A stretch of 38,881 nucleotides of DNA from Methylotenera sp. (GTDB lineage: Bacteria; Pseudomonadota; Gammaproteobacteria; Burkholderiales; Methylophilaceae): positions 1 through 38,881 of the forward strand of contig JAHRYP010000024.1 of the NCBI GenBank assembly GCA_020622105.1, written 5' to 3'. Made by a program: the position numbers and the translations under genes. Position 1 is the first letter of the stretch, and each line of letters begins with the position of its first letter. This document shows positions 19,349 through 28,237 of the stretch, in pieces. The notes below the pieces were generated by a model that worked only from the letters and a program-made list of their open reading frames with translations, was not told the DNA's origin and searched no databases.

Positions 19349-19365
19349 CAGGAATGTTTTTTGCT
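19349..19365 (+). promoter_or_regulatory. Candidate sigma-54 (-24/-12) promoter for the TonB receptor
   Basis: GG at 19351-19352 and GC at 19363-19364 are separated by exactly 10 bases (GGAATGTTTTTTGCT), the invariant spacing of RpoN promoters. The -12 box TTTGCT is good; the -24 box matches GG, one A and the following G of TGGCACG. Transcription would begin near 19376, giving a leader of about 40 bases before ATG 19416. Confidence 0.45.
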
Positions 19366-19415
19366 GTTTATATACTGGGAGAAAAGCTCTTTAGTTTAAG
19401 AATTCAAGGAATATC

Positions 19416-19802
19416 ATGCAAAAAACATTACAACCAAAAATAATTTTAACAGCAATACTTGCCGCCTACGCCATGCAACAGCATGCGGTAGCAGCAGAAA
19501 ATGGCAAAATCACAACCAATAAGGTTGAGGTCATCAGTACAACCCCGCTTGCCGGTGTTGGTTTGCCACTTGAGCAAATTCCATCTAACGTGCAAGTGGT
19601 GAATGGTGAAGAACTGCTGGAACAGCGCAGCTTGAATATCGCTGATTACATGAATAATAACTTGTTGGGTGTAAGTGTTAACGAAACACAGAATAATCCA
19701 TTCCAGCCAGATGTTCTGTTCCGCTTTACTGTTTCATCATTGTTAGGCACCCCTGGCTTGTCAGTATTTCAGGATGGTGTACGTCAACGAGCCATTCGGT
19801 GA
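19416..19802 (+). CDS. TonB-dependent receptor, N-terminal part (frame-broken)
   Basis: Signal peptide and plug domain of an outer-membrane TonB-dependent receptor. ATG 19416 follows AAGGA at 5-base spacing; the signal peptide ends near AVAAENG. The plug begins KVEVISTTPLAGVGLPLEQIP and SNVQVVNGEELLEQRS. Towards its end, related receptors (from memory) read [31 protein letters not shown]; here it reads LFRFTVSSLLGTPGLSVFQDGVR and then leaves frame into QRAIR. That is two single-residue gaps and a frame change near 19790, together about 8 missing bases within roughly 70 bp. The barrel continues in another frame from 19774. No TonB-box or sigma-regulator N-terminal extension is obvious. Confidence 0.82.
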   Translation: MQKTLQPKIILTAILAAYAMQQHAVAAENGKITTNKVEVISTTPLAGVGLPLEQIPSNVQVVNGEELLEQRSLNIADYMNNNLLGVSVNETQNNPFQPDVLFRFTVSSLLGTPGLSVFQDGVRQRAIR

Positions 19803-21798
19803 TGCAGTAAACTGGGACTTGATTCCTGTGAATGCCATTGCCGGTATTAATTTGATGCCAGGCTCTAACCCGGTGTTTGGTTTGAATACGCTAGGTGGTT
19901 CATTGTCCATCGTGACTAAGAATGGCCGTACCCATCAAGGCGGTGCTGTTGAAACCAGCTTTGGTTCATGGGGCCGTAAAAACACAGCAGCTGAGTTTGG
20001 CGGCGTTTCTGCAGATGGCTCTGTAGATTACTTCATTTCCGGTAATTACTTTGATGAAGATGGCTGGCGTGATTATTCACCGACTGAAGTTAAGCAGCTT
20101 TTCGGTAAGGTAGGTTGGCAAAACGAAACTTCACGCTTGGAATTAAGTTACACCGGTGCTGAAAATAACATGATCGGTAATGGCCTGATTCAGGAAGAAC
20201 TCATGCGGCAGTTTGGTCGTGAAACAATTAATACGCGTCCTGACCAGACCAAAAATACCATGTCTTTCCTGAACTTAAATGGTAGCCATTGGTTAAACGA
20301 TGATGTGCAGTTAACAGCAAATACTTATTACCGTCAGTCAAATCGTAAAACCTTGAACGGTGATGTAAATGATGATTATGTTTTAGGTACAGACATCGAT
20401 ACAAATAATGCAGATTGTATTGCCAACACCGGTGGTGATGCGGACGAGCATTGTAGTGGTGCGCTTAACAGAAGTAAAACTGACCAGACAGGCTATGGTT
20501 TTAATACGCAATTGGCATTCAATCAGCCATTCATGCAAAAACAGAATCAGCTTATTGTAGGTTTCGGCTATGATCATTCAAAGATCAAGTTTAATCAGTC
20601 TACTGAATTTGGCATTATCAACGCGACTCGCGGTGTAGATGGTCTAGGTTTGGAAAGTGTAGATGCTGCAGTTGATTTGCACGGCAAGACCAATACTTGG
20701 GGCATATTTGCGACAGATACATTGTCTCTGAATGATTTCTGGCATTTGACGCTATCAGGACGTTACAACCACATTAAAGTGGAAAATCGTGACAAGTTGA
20801 TCCCTGATACAACTAATCCTGAAACCCTTAGTGGTGATCATAGTTTCAATCGATTTAATCCTGCTGTCGGCCTGAGCTTTACACCGACTAAGGATTTGAC
20901 TGTGTACGGTTCATATAATGAAGGCATGCGTGCTCCAACCTCTATGGAGTTAGGTTGTGCTAACCCATTGTACCCATGCAAGCTGCCAAATGCGATGGCA
21001 GGCGACCCTCCACTGGAAAAAGTAGTTTCCAAAACATATGAATTTGGTGCACGCGGTAATTTAACTTCAAACATCAAGTGGTCAGGTGCTGTATATAGAA
21101 CTGAAAACCATGATGATATTCAGTTTATATCCACCAATGCAGCAAATGGCATGGGTTATTTTGATAACGTGGGAAGAACTCGCCGTATGGGCCTGGATTT
21201 AGGTTTGAACGGCGATATCGGCAAGTTTAGCTGGAATGCTGGCTATAGTTATGTAAAAGCTACCTATGAAAGTGACTTGTCCTTAGTCAATCAAGTTAAC
21301 TCAACTTCATATACGGATAGTAACGGTAACGATGTGATTGATGTTAAGAAGGGTAGTCGCTTGGCTAATTTGCCAGATCATGCCTTGAAAATTCGCATGC
21401 AATATCAAGTAACACCAAATTGGTCTGTAGGTACTAATATCAATACCTTTGCTGACGTTTATGCACGCGGTAACGAAAATAATAAACACAAGGCAAATTC
21501 TGGCGCTGGTTACCAAGGCGATGGCAAAGTAAGTGGCTATACCGTAGTGAATCTGGATACGCGTTATAAATTTGGTGCCAGTGGTTGGCAGGTGTTTGCC
21601 AAGGCAATCAACATTTTTGATAAAGAGTATGCATCAGGCGGTTTGTTAGGTGAAAGCTGGATTAACCAGAATGGGGCGTTTGCCGGTGAGGATTCTGCAT
21701 CAAAACTGGTGATGCCAGGTGCCCCACGTGCTGGCTGGTTAGGTGTACGTTATGATTTTGGTGCAAAAAAAACAGCATATGATGCCAAAGCTGATTAA
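19774..21798 (+). CDS. TonB-dependent receptor, plug end and beta-barrel
   Basis: Continuation of the receptor begun at 19416: VNEPFGDAVNWDLIPVNAIAGINLMPGS and NPVFGLNTLGGSLSIVTKNG are the conserved plug-to-barrel region. The nominal start (ATG 19774) is an accident of the frame change. A full 22-strand-type barrel follows, with alternating aromatic strands, the long loop ADCIANTGGDADEHCSGALN, a cysteine pair in GCANPLYPCKLP, and FAKAINIFDKEYASGG near the end. The final strand GWLGVRYDFG is followed by a 12-residue tail, so the terminal aromatic is not the last residue. It takes up some chelate or small solute using TonB energy; the substrate is not readable. The response regulator begins 14 bp later. 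Confidence 0.88.
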   Translation: MVYVNEPFGDAVNWDLIPVNAIAGINLMPGSNPVFGLNTLGGSLSIVTKNGRTHQGGAVETSFGSWGRKNTAAEFGGVSADGSVDYFISGNYFDEDGWRDYSPTEVKQLFGKVGWQNETSRLELSYTGAENNMIGNGLIQEELMRQFGRETINTRPDQTKNTMSFLNLNGSHWLNDDVQLTANTYYRQSNRKTLNGDVNDDYVLGTDIDTNNADCIANTGGDADEHCSGALNRSKTDQTGYGFNTQLAFNQPFMQKQNQLIVGFGYDHSKIKFNQSTEFGIINATRGVDGLGLESVDAAVDLHGKTNTWGIFATDTLSLNDFWHLTLSGRYNHIKVENRDKLIPDTTNPETLSGDHSFNRFNPAVGLSFTPTKDLTVYGSYNEGMRAPTSMELGCANPLYPCKLPNAMAGDPPLEKVVSKTYEFGARGNLTSNIKWSGAVYRTENHDDIQFISTNAANGMGYFDNVGRTRRMGLDLGLNGDIGKFSWNAGYSYVKATYESDLSLVNQVNSTSYTDSNGNDVIDVKKGSRLANLPDHALKIRMQYQVTPNWSVGTNINTFADVYARGNENNKHKANSGAGYQGDGKVSGYTVVNLDTRYKFGASGWQVFAKAINIFDKEYASGGLLGESWINQNGAFAGEDSASKLVMPGAPRAGWLGVRYDFGAKKTAYDAKAD

Positions 21799-21812
21799 GT
21801 AAGGAGATTCTT

Positions 21813-22264
21813 TTGCAATTAGCGCATCTCGGTTCGGGTGAAAGTTCTGCATCATTCAAGCAGCAATCAAAGGTATTGATCGTTGAGGATGAGGCTCTTT
21901 TTGCCCGTGCGGTGATGCGCAGGTTGCAAAAATCCAATTACGAATGTGCGCATGTTGAAAGTGTTCAGGATGCGCGATATTACAAAACAGTTTGTCCCGG
22001 ATATCGTTTTACTGGATATGCGCTTGCCGGATGGCAATGGTCTGGATTTGCTGCCATTTTTGTAGCTAAAATGCGATGGTGATTGTGATGACCGCGCACG
22101 GTGAAACCTCGCGACGCGTCAATGCGATGAAGCAGGGCGCGGTTGATTACCTTAAAAACCTATCGATCTTGAAGAGCTTTTGCTCTCTATTCAAAAAGCC
22201 GAAACAGCGGCTGTTCAAAATAATAGTCTGGATTATTCTCGCCAGCGCAATGCACATGCGATAG
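21813..22264 (+). pseudogene. Response-regulator receiver domain, split over several frames
   Basis: Receiver domain of the sigma-54-type regulator completed at 22180-23223. It starts TTG 21813 after AAGGAG with good spacing (KVLIVEDEALFARAVMRRLQ). At about 21975 it shifts frame to DITKQFVPDIVLLDMRLPDG, which holds the phospho-acceptor Asp (LLDMRLPDG). Single missing bases near 22063 and 22071 then lead to NAMVIVMTAHGETSRRV. One missing A in the A-run at about 22154-22158 leads to KKPIDLEELLLSIQKAETA, which joins the AAA+ part. All receiver landmarks (EDE, D, T, K) survive if four small indels are corrected. This could be real decay or, more likely, local sequence error. Confidence 0.78.
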
Positions 22265-23223
22265 AAGGCGTTGAACTGCTGGGCGATAGCTTGGCCATGC
22301 AGAGTATCAAGTCTCAAATAAAACGCATTGCACAGCTTGTCTCTACTGACAGCGTGCCCCCAACTGTGCTGATCGGCGGTGAGACTGGTACGGGTAAAGA
22401 TGTTGCTGCACGTTTGCTGCATTTATCCAGCCAAGATAGTAACAATGATAAACCTTTTGTACATGTAGATTGTGCATCATTACCGGCAGAGCTGATTGAA
22501 AGCGAACTGTTCGGACACGAGAAGGGCGCATTCACAGGCGCAGTCAGTACTAGACCGGGCTTGATCGAAGCTGCCGAAGATGGCACACTTTTTTTAGATG
22601 AGATTGGCGAATTGCCGCTGACGCTGCAAGCCAAGCTGTTGAATGTGCTGGAGCGCCGTGTTGTGCGGCGTATTGGTTCGACTAAAGAGCGCGCTGTGCC
22701 GGCACGTTTTATTGCTGCTACCAACCGAGACCTGCATGAAATGTCACAGCAGGGTCGCTTCCGTCAGGACTTGTACTACAGACTGAATGTGATGAGTATC
22801 GCGATGCCACCTTTGCGCGAGCGTGCAGGAGACATCATGTTGCTAGCCAAGCATTTTGCAGCACAGACTGCCAGACGTTATGGTTTGCCGATGCCAACAT
22901 TTACGTCCGATGCGATCAGCATGATTGAAAGTTACTCATGGCCTGGAAATTTGCGCGAGCTGAAGCATCAGGTTAGCAGGGCCGTATTGTTATGCCACAA
23001 TAGTCAGGTGACGGATGTGGATCTGGCATTGCCGATTTACCGTGCTAGCGAATCCAGCTTGAAGATTGACGCGCAGCAGTCAGCACTCGACTCTGCCGAG
23101 AAAGCGATATTGCTGCAAGTGCTGGCAGAAACCAGAAATAATGTTTCAGAAGCCGCACGTAAGCTGGGTATTACCCGCATGACTATGCGCTACCGTATGG
23201 ATAAACATCAGATCAAGAACTAG
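22180..23223 (+). CDS. NtrC-family sigma-54-dependent regulator, AAA+ and DNA-binding part
   Basis: Activator of RpoN-dependent promoters. Walker A GETGTGKD is at 67-74 of this piece, the sigma-54 contact loop GAFTGA at 116-121, and Walker B TLFLDEIGELP near 138. The remaining landmarks are the arginine-finger region (RRIGSTKERAVPARFIAATN, FRQDLYYRLNVMSIAMPPLRER), SYSWPGNLRELKHQV, and a C-terminal Fis-type helix-turn-helix (NNVSEAARKLGITRMTMRYRM). The first codons (LSIQKAETA) are the end of the receiver, so the nominal start is not genuine. It lies directly after the TonB receptor with no sensor kinase beside it; tandem dyads and a -24/-12 promoter before the receptor make that gene its likely target. 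Confidence 0.9.
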   Translation: MLSIQKAETAAVQNNSLDYSRQRNAHAIEGVELLGDSLAMQSIKSQIKRIAQLVSTDSVPPTVLIGGETGTGKDVAARLLHLSSQDSNNDKPFVHVDCASLPAELIESELFGHEKGAFTGAVSTRPGLIEAAEDGTLFLDEIGELPLTLQAKLLNVLERRVVRRIGSTKERAVPARFIAATNRDLHEMSQQGRFRQDLYYRLNVMSIAMPPLRERAGDIMLLAKHFAAQTARRYGLPMPTFTSDAISMIESYSWPGNLRELKHQVSRAVLLCHNSQVTDVDLALPIYRASESSLKIDAQQSALDSAEKAILLQVLAETRNNVSEAARKLGITRMTMRYRMDKHQIKN

Positions 23224-23370
23224 CTTTGGCTTGGTGTGAGTTTTATCTTTATCATTAGGTCTGCCCGCTACTGATTTTCTACTACATTTTCACACTTTAG
23301 TTACATCTTCAAATTTCTTAAAAAATTGCCGCATGGTATTATTCATTCAATTAAAAACTGAAAGAATCCT

Positions 23371-24570
23371 ATGCAAATCGGTACCCCTCTAAGCCCCAAC
23401 GCAACCCGTGTCATGCTGTTAGGCAGCGGTGAACTTGGTAAAGAAGTCATCATTGCATTACAGCGTCTTGGTGTTGAGGTGATCGCAGTTGATCGCTATA
23501 AAAATGCGCCAGGTCACCAGGTTGCACACCGTGCACATGTGATTGATATGACGAATGATCAGGCGTTACGTGATTTGATTGCCTTGGAAAAACCGCATCT
23601 GATTGTGCCTGAAATCGAGGCATTGAATACCGCTACTTTGGCTGACATTGAATCATCAGGCATCGCTACTGTGATCCCTACCGTTAAAGCAGTGCAGCTC
23701 ACGATGAATCGTGAAGGGATTCGCAGACTTGCAGCTGAAGAGCTCAAGTTGCCAACCTCGCCTTATGCGTTTGCCAAGAGTGAGGCAGAGTTGCAGGCTG
23801 CTATTGATGCCGGTATCGGTTACCCTTGTTTTATCAAACCTACCATGTCATCTTCCGGCAAGGGCCAGTCTCGCATTACCAATGCCAGTGAAGTTAAAAC
23901 CGCTTGGGATTATGCAGCTTCGGCTGGTCGTGTAAATCAAGGCGTAGTGATTGTAGAAGGCCAGATTGATTTCGATTATGAAATTACTTTGCTGACAGTA
24001 CGTGCAAAGAATGCACAGGGTGAAATTACGACTTACTACTGTGAACCTATCGGCCATGTGCAGAAAAATGGTGACTACGTGGAAAGCTGGCAGCCACAGG
24101 CGATGACAGCAAAAGCGCTCGAAGAATCTAAACGTATTGCCAAAGCCGTGACTGATAGCCTGGGTGGTTTAGGACTGTTCGGTGTTGAACTCTTTATTAA
24201 AGGCGATTATGTATGGTTCAGCGAAGTCAGCCCACGCCCGCATGATACCGGTATGGTCACCATGGCAAGTCAACGTTTCAGTGAATTTGACCTGCACGCA
24301 CGTGCTATTTTAGGTTTGCCGGTAGATGTTGCTTTGCGCGACGCGGCGGCAAGTGCTGTTATTTACGGCGGGTATGAAACAACGCAACTGGCATTTGATG
24401 GTGTTGAAAAAGCACTGGCTGTGCCGAGTGCCGATATACGCCTGTTCGGTAAACCCGAGTCTTTCACCAAACGCCGTATGGGTGTTGCACTTGCAACCGG
24501 TAAAGATATTGATGAAGCCAGAACTCGTGCCAAACTGGCTGCCAGTTTGGTTAAACCTGTTGTAGTTTAG
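23371..24570 (+). CDS. purT: Formate-dependent phosphoribosylglycinamide formyltransferase PurT
   Basis: ATP-grasp enzyme that makes formyl-GAR from GAR, formate and ATP (third step of purine synthesis), bypassing formyl-tetrahydrofolate. 399 residues from ATG 23371, close to E. coli PurT. The N-terminal pre-ATP-grasp domain has [13 protein letters not shown] and [30 protein letters not shown] follows. The ATP-grasp loop is [29 protein letters not shown] is the family signature, and [11 protein letters not shown] is near the C terminus. Use of formate would suit a methylotroph, where formate is a central intermediate (inference). The haemoglobin gene follows after 7 bp, so they likely share a transcript. 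Confidence 0.96.
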   Translation: MQIGTPLSPNATRVMLLGSGELGKEVIIALQRLGVEVIAVDRYKNAPGHQVAHRAHVIDMTNDQALRDLIALEKPHLIVPEIEALNTATLADIESSGIATVIPTVKAVQLTMNREGIRRLAAEELKLPTSPYAFAKSEAELQAAIDAGIGYPCFIKPTMSSSGKGQSRITNASEVKTAWDYAASAGRVNQGVVIVEGQIDFDYEITLLTVRAKNAQGEITTYYCEPIGHVQKNGDYVESWQPQAMTAKALEESKRIAKAVTDSLGGLGLFGVELFIKGDYVWFSEVSPRPHDTGMVTMASQRFSEFDLHARAILGLPVDVALRDAAASAVIYGGYETTQLAFDGVEKALAVPSADIRLFGKPESFTKRRMGVALATGKDIDEARTRAKLAASLVKPVVV

Positions 24571-24577
24571 TGGTCGT

Positions 24578-24997
24578 ATGATAGATAAAATCGAAGAGGC
24601 CGGCAGTGACAAAAGAACTTTTTTTGAGCTGTTGGGCGGTGAAGTAAACGGCGTTGAGAATATTCGACTATTGGTCGAAACGTTCTATGACATTATGGAT
24701 AGTGACCCGAAAGTAAAGCCGCTGCGTGATATGCATCAGCCGGATTTAACTTCAGCGCGAGAAAAATTGTTCATGTTTTTAACAGGTTGGACCGGTGGTC
24801 CGCAGTTATATATCGAACGTTATGGTCACCCGATGCTGCGTGCGCGCCATATGCCGTTTGCAGTTGATGAATCCGCGCGTGATCAGTGGATGTACTGCAT
24901 GATCAAAGCCATGCATCAGCTGAGCTATGAGGATGAACTTATGAAAAAATTAGCCACGCAGTTATACGGCGTGGCTGATTTTATGCGAAACCAATAA
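24578..24997 (+). CDS. Group II truncated haemoglobin (trHbO-like)
   Basis: Small haem protein that binds O2, NO or peroxide in the cytoplasm. 139 residues. Landmarks of group II: FFELLGG at the A/B helix, Tyr37 at B10 (ETFYDIM), FLTGWTGGPQLYIERYGHP, proximal His91 (LRARHMPF) and Trp104 at G8 (DQWMYCM). The Shine-Dalgarno is weak, and the start is only 7 bp after the purT stop, suggesting coupled translation. Convergent with the helicase gene at 25048 across a strong hairpin. The in vivo role (O2 sensing, NO or peroxide detoxification) cannot be read from sequence. Confidence 0.93.
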   Translation: MIDKIEEAGSDKRTFFELLGGEVNGVENIRLLVETFYDIMDSDPKVKPLRDMHQPDLTSAREKLFMFLTGWTGGPQLYIERYGHPMLRARHMPFAVDESARDQWMYCMIKAMHQLSYEDELMKKLATQLYGVADFMRNQ

Positions 24998-25031
24998 GTT
25001 AATTTAAACCAGTCACTGGTTTAAATTAACT
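24997..25031. terminator. Bidirectional terminator between trHb and rhlE
   Basis: AGTTAATTTAAACCAG (24997-25012) and CTGGTTTAAATTAACT (25016-25031) form a perfect 16-bp stem with a 3-base loop, starting on the last base of the haemoglobin stop codon and ending 17 bp from the stop of the convergent helicase gene. There is no classical T-run, but the symmetrical AT-rich arms suit a two-way stop. Confidence 0.65.
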
Positions 25032-25047
25032 AGTTTAAATTGGCAGT

Positions 25048-26466
25048 TTATTTACTAGCGGGCAAGCCACCAAGTAATGCCGCCACTGGTTTTTTCTTGC
25101 CAGAAAAGGTTCTGGTAACATCGTTCTGAGGTGGCTGTGAAGTAGGCTCGTAAGGTTTATCAAACCACGGGTCGCTACTTTTTTGTTTGGCAGGTCGCCT
25201 GGTTGGGGCAGCATCTTGAGCTTTATCCTGATAGCTGGTTTTGCTGTGAGTTGCTGTTTTTGCATGAGTCGTGCGTGAGCGGGCTGCCGGTTTATCCAAT
25301 GCAACTGTTTCTTTTGGAATCTGACGTTTAATCAGCTTCTCGATCTCTATCAGATACTTTTCTTCATCGTCACTGACAAATGAAATTGCAACACCTAGCG
25401 CGCCTGCACGGCCGGTACGGCCAATGCGGTGTACGTAATCTTCCGGTGCGCTTGGAATCTCGTAGTTAATCACCATCGGTAATTCGCTGATATCCAGACC
25501 GCGTGCGGCTACATCTGTTGCAACCAGTGCAGTTACCGTACCGGCTTTAAATGCGTCTAAAGCCTTGATACGTTCCTGCTGTGTTTTGTCGCCATGAATC
25601 GCGTCAGCAATGATGCCTTCTTTTATCAGGCTGCGGCTTAGACGACTGGCGGTAATTTTTGTTTTGGTGAATATAATCACCTGTTTCGCATCTGCTTGTT
25701 TCAGCAATTGTATTAACAATGCTTCTTTATCGCTTTGCGCTACTTGGTATACTTTTTGAGTGACGTTGTCGTTGGTAGCATTGCTACGGGCGACTTCAAT
25801 CAGCTGCGGTTTCGTTAAAAACTCATCGGCCAGTTTTTTAATTTCATTGGAGAATGTGGCTGAAAACATCAGATTCTGGCGTTGTTTTGGCAATAAGGCC
25901 AAAATACGACGCAAATCCGGCATAAAGCCCATGTCCAGCATTCTATCGGCTTCATCAAGCACTAACATCTGTACTTGGCCAAGCTGTAAGGTTTTTTGTT
26001 CAATATGATCCAACAAACGGCCAGGGGTTGCTACCAACACTTCAATCCCGGTTTTCAGGTGTGGCGTCTGCGTTCTTATGTCTACACCGCCATACACAAC
26101 CAGCGAACGCAGTTGTGTATGTTTGGCATAGGCTTTGACGCTTTCTTCCACTTGAATTGCCAGTTCCCGTGTTGGCGTTAAAATCAACGCACGCACCGGA
26201 TGCTTGGCAGGGGAGGTGCTGCTGTTGGCCAGCGGCAGTAACTTTTGCAGTAAAGGCAACGCAAAGGCAGCAGTTTTACCTGTGCCGGTTTGCGCCCCGG
26301 CCATTAAATCACCGCCCGCCAAGGCTACAGGAATTGCCTGTAACTGGATAGGCGTAGGTGTTGTATAGCCAGAGTCAGTCAGTGAGCGCAGCAGTTCAGG
26401 CGCAAGGCCTAAAGTGCTGAAACTCGGAACTTCTGAATTTACTGCTTCTGTTACTAGATCTGTCAT
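25048..26466 (-). CDS. rhlE: DEAD-box RNA helicase, RhlE type (second of tandem pair)
   Basis: ATP-dependent RNA helicase, probably in RNA decay or ribosome assembly. 472 residues from ATG 26466 (MTDLVTEAVNSEVPSF); a TTG 18 bases upstream is possible but less likely. Q motif GYTTPTPIQLQAIP, motif I AQTGTGKT, Ia PTRELAIQ, II DEAD in VLDEADRMLDMGFMPD, III SAT, then ARGLDI and HRIGRTGRAG. The C-terminal tail (about 100 residues) is basic, proline- and threonine-rich and low in complexity, ending GKKKPVAALLGGLPASK. It lies 31 bp downstream of the other helicase on the same strand, so the pair probably forms an operon. They share the same core motifs but differ in tails. Confidence 0.9.
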   Translation of the reverse strand: MTDLVTEAVNSEVPSFSTLGLAPELLRSLTDSGYTTPTPIQLQAIPVALAGGDLMAGAQTGTGKTAAFALPLLQKLLPLANSSTSPAKHPVRALILTPTRELAIQVEESVKAYAKHTQLRSLVVYGGVDIRTQTPHLKTGIEVLVATPGRLLDHIEQKTLQLGQVQMLVLDEADRMLDMGFMPDLRRILALLPKQRQNLMFSATFSNEIKKLADEFLTKPQLIEVARSNATNDNVTQKVYQVAQSDKEALLIQLLKQADAKQVIIFTKTKITASRLSRSLIKEGIIADAIHGDKTQQERIKALDAFKAGTVTALVATDVAARGLDISELPMVINYEIPSAPEDYVHRIGRTGRAGALGVAISFVSDDEEKYLIEIEKLIKRQIPKETVALDKPAARSRTTHAKTATHSKTSYQDKAQDAAPTRRPAKQKSSDPWFDKPYEPTSQPPQNDVTRTFSGKKKPVAALLGGLPASK

Positions 26467-26497
26467 TTGTTGGATACTGTTCAATATATATTTCTAC

Positions 26498-28237
26498 TTA
26501 AGCAAAACTACGTGGACGACGTGGAGCACCGCTACCTGCATTAGCACCTGCACCGGCAAAACCACGTGATGCATTACTTCTGCCTTCGTTACGGTTGTTG
26601 TCACGACGTGCTGGTGCTGGCACTGCGCTACGATCTGCACGACCTTCGCTACGTTGACCATCACGAGGTTGGCTATCACGTGAGTAAGGCTTTTTACCAA
26701 ACGCTACGCTGTCACCAAAACTGCGGTTAGGCGCACCTGCATTTGCACCACGGCTACGATCGCCAGAAGAGCTGCGATCACCTGAAGAGCTACGATCGCC
26801 GAAACTACGTGGACGGTCGCCAGCTGATCTTTCTGAACGGTTAAATTCTGGTCTTGGTGCATAACCGGCTGAATTGCCGTTTGCTTCACGCGGTGCTGAA
26901 TCACGGTTACCGCGGTTTTCAAAACGGTTTTCGCTACGAGGCGCGCTATCACGAGGAGCGCTGTCACGGCTAGCACCACTGCGGTCATCACGGCCTTTGT
27001 AGCCACCACGGTCATCACGTGGTTTAAAGCCACCGCGACCACCTGGTTTATGACCGTCACGACGGTCACCACGGCCACCTGGAGCGTCCATTTTCATTGG
27101 GCGTTTAGGTTCAAAGCCTTCGATCACTGCAGGTTCCATACGTTGACCAGTGAACTGCTCAATTTTACGTAAGATATGGCGATCCATGTTTGATGCAAAT
27201 GAAATTGCAATACCAGTAGCACCGGCGCGACCAGTACGGCCAATACGGTGAACGTAGTCTTCTGCAAATTTAGGCAAGTCGTAGTTGATCACGTGTGAGA
27301 TGCCAGCCACGTCAATACCGCGCGCAGCAACGTCAGTTGCAACCAATACTTTTACATCACCGTGACGCAGTTTAGTCAATGTGCGGTTACGCGCACCTTG
27401 TGTCATATCGCCATGCAAAGCTGCTGTTTTGTGGCCAGCTGCATACAAGTCTTCTGCCAATACGTCAGCGTGACGTTTTGTTGAAGTGAAAATAATCGTT
27501 TGGTTAACTTCTGGTGCAATCAACAGATGCTCCAGTAATTTGTTTTTGTGTGTCATGTCATCAACAAAGTGCAAACGCTGCTCAATGTTGGCATGTTTTT
27601 CTTTTTGCTGTGCAATTTCAATTGTTTTTGGATTTTTCAGGATGTCACGGGCGATACGGCCAATGTTGCCATCCAGTGTTGCTGAGAACAATAATGTTTG
27701 ACGTTCTGCTGGCAATGCTTCACAGATACGCTCAACATCAGGCATAAAGCCCATGTCCAGCATGCGGTCAGCTTCATCAAGAATCAGCATTTGCAGGCGT
27801 GATACATCAATACGACCACGATCCAGGTGATCAATAAAGCGGCCTGGTGTAGCAACCAGAATATCTAAAGGTTGTGACAGCAGTTTGTTTTGCAATGGGT
27901 AAGGCATACCACCCACGATACTTACAGTACGTGCGCGGATATATTTGCCGTATTTACGTGCAGATTCATTGACCTGAGCAGCAAGTTCACGTGTTGGTAC
28001 CAATACCAAAATACGTGGACCACGGCTTTTAGATTCGTGTGGTGTGGCTAATAAGTTAAGTGCAGGTAATGTAAATGCTGCAGTTTTACCAGTACCAGTC
28101 TGTGCTGATGCCATCAGGTCGCGTCCTGCGATTACTTCTGGAATGGCTTGTGCCTGGATAGGTGTAGGTGTTGTGTAGCCAGCCTCTTCAATAGCGCGGA
28201 GGATGGTAGGGTGTAGATTTAACGATTCAAAAGACAT
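26498..28237 (-). CDS. rhlE: DEAD-box RNA helicase, RhlE type with Arg/Gly-rich tail
   Basis: ATP-dependent RNA helicase, first gene of the tandem pair. 579 residues from ATG 28237, preceded by AAAGGGA at good spacing; a longer in-frame extension (MYLLAPFF...) has no support. Core motifs: GYTTPTPIQAQAIP, AQTGTGKT, PTRELAAQ, ILDEADRMLDMGFMPD, SATLDG, ATDVAARGIDV, HRIGRTGRAG. The last about 200 residues are a disordered RGG/RDS tail with short repeats (GDRSSSGDRSSSGDRS, RDSAPRDSAPR) and RGGFKPRDDRGGYKGRDDR, expected to bind RNA and favour condensates. A long AT-rich leader with palindromes precedes it, as is common for cold-shock helicases (inference). Confidence 0.92.
   Translation of the reverse strand: MSFESLNLHPTILRAIEEAGYTTPTPIQAQAIPEVIAGRDLMASAQTGTGKTAAFTLPALNLLATPHESKSRGPRILVLVPTRELAAQVNESARKYGKYIRARTVSIVGGMPYPLQNKLLSQPLDILVATPGRFIDHLDRGRIDVSRLQMLILDEADRMLDMGFMPDVERICEALPAERQTLLFSATLDGNIGRIARDILKNPKTIEIAQQKEKHANIEQRLHFVDDMTHKNKLLEHLLIAPEVNQTIIFTSTKRHADVLAEDLYAAGHKTAALHGDMTQGARNRTLTKLRHGDVKVLVATDVAARGIDVAGISHVINYDLPKFAEDYVHRIGRTGRAGATGIAISFASNMDRHILRKIEQFTGQRMEPAVIEGFEPKRPMKMDAPGGRGDRRDGHKPGGRGGFKPRDDRGGYKGRDDRSGASRDSAPRDSAPRSENRFENRGNRDSAPREANGNSAGYAPRPEFNRSERSAGDRPRSFGDRSSSGDRSSSGDRSRGANAGAPNRSFGDSVAFGKKPYSRDSQPRDGQRSEGRADRSAVPAPARRDNNRNEGRSNASRGFAGAGANAGSGAPRRPRSFA

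Noticed and set aside
22314-22724. 136-codon antisense frame in the AAA+ domain of the regulator
   Set aside because: Mirror of conserved motifs (Walker A, GAFTGA) on the sense strand; serine-rich shadow.
26704-27078. 124-codon frame within the RGG-tail region of the helicase, same strand, other frame
   Set aside because: Very low complexity (V, T, A runs), a by-product of the repeated codons of the Arg/Gly/Asp/Ser tail.
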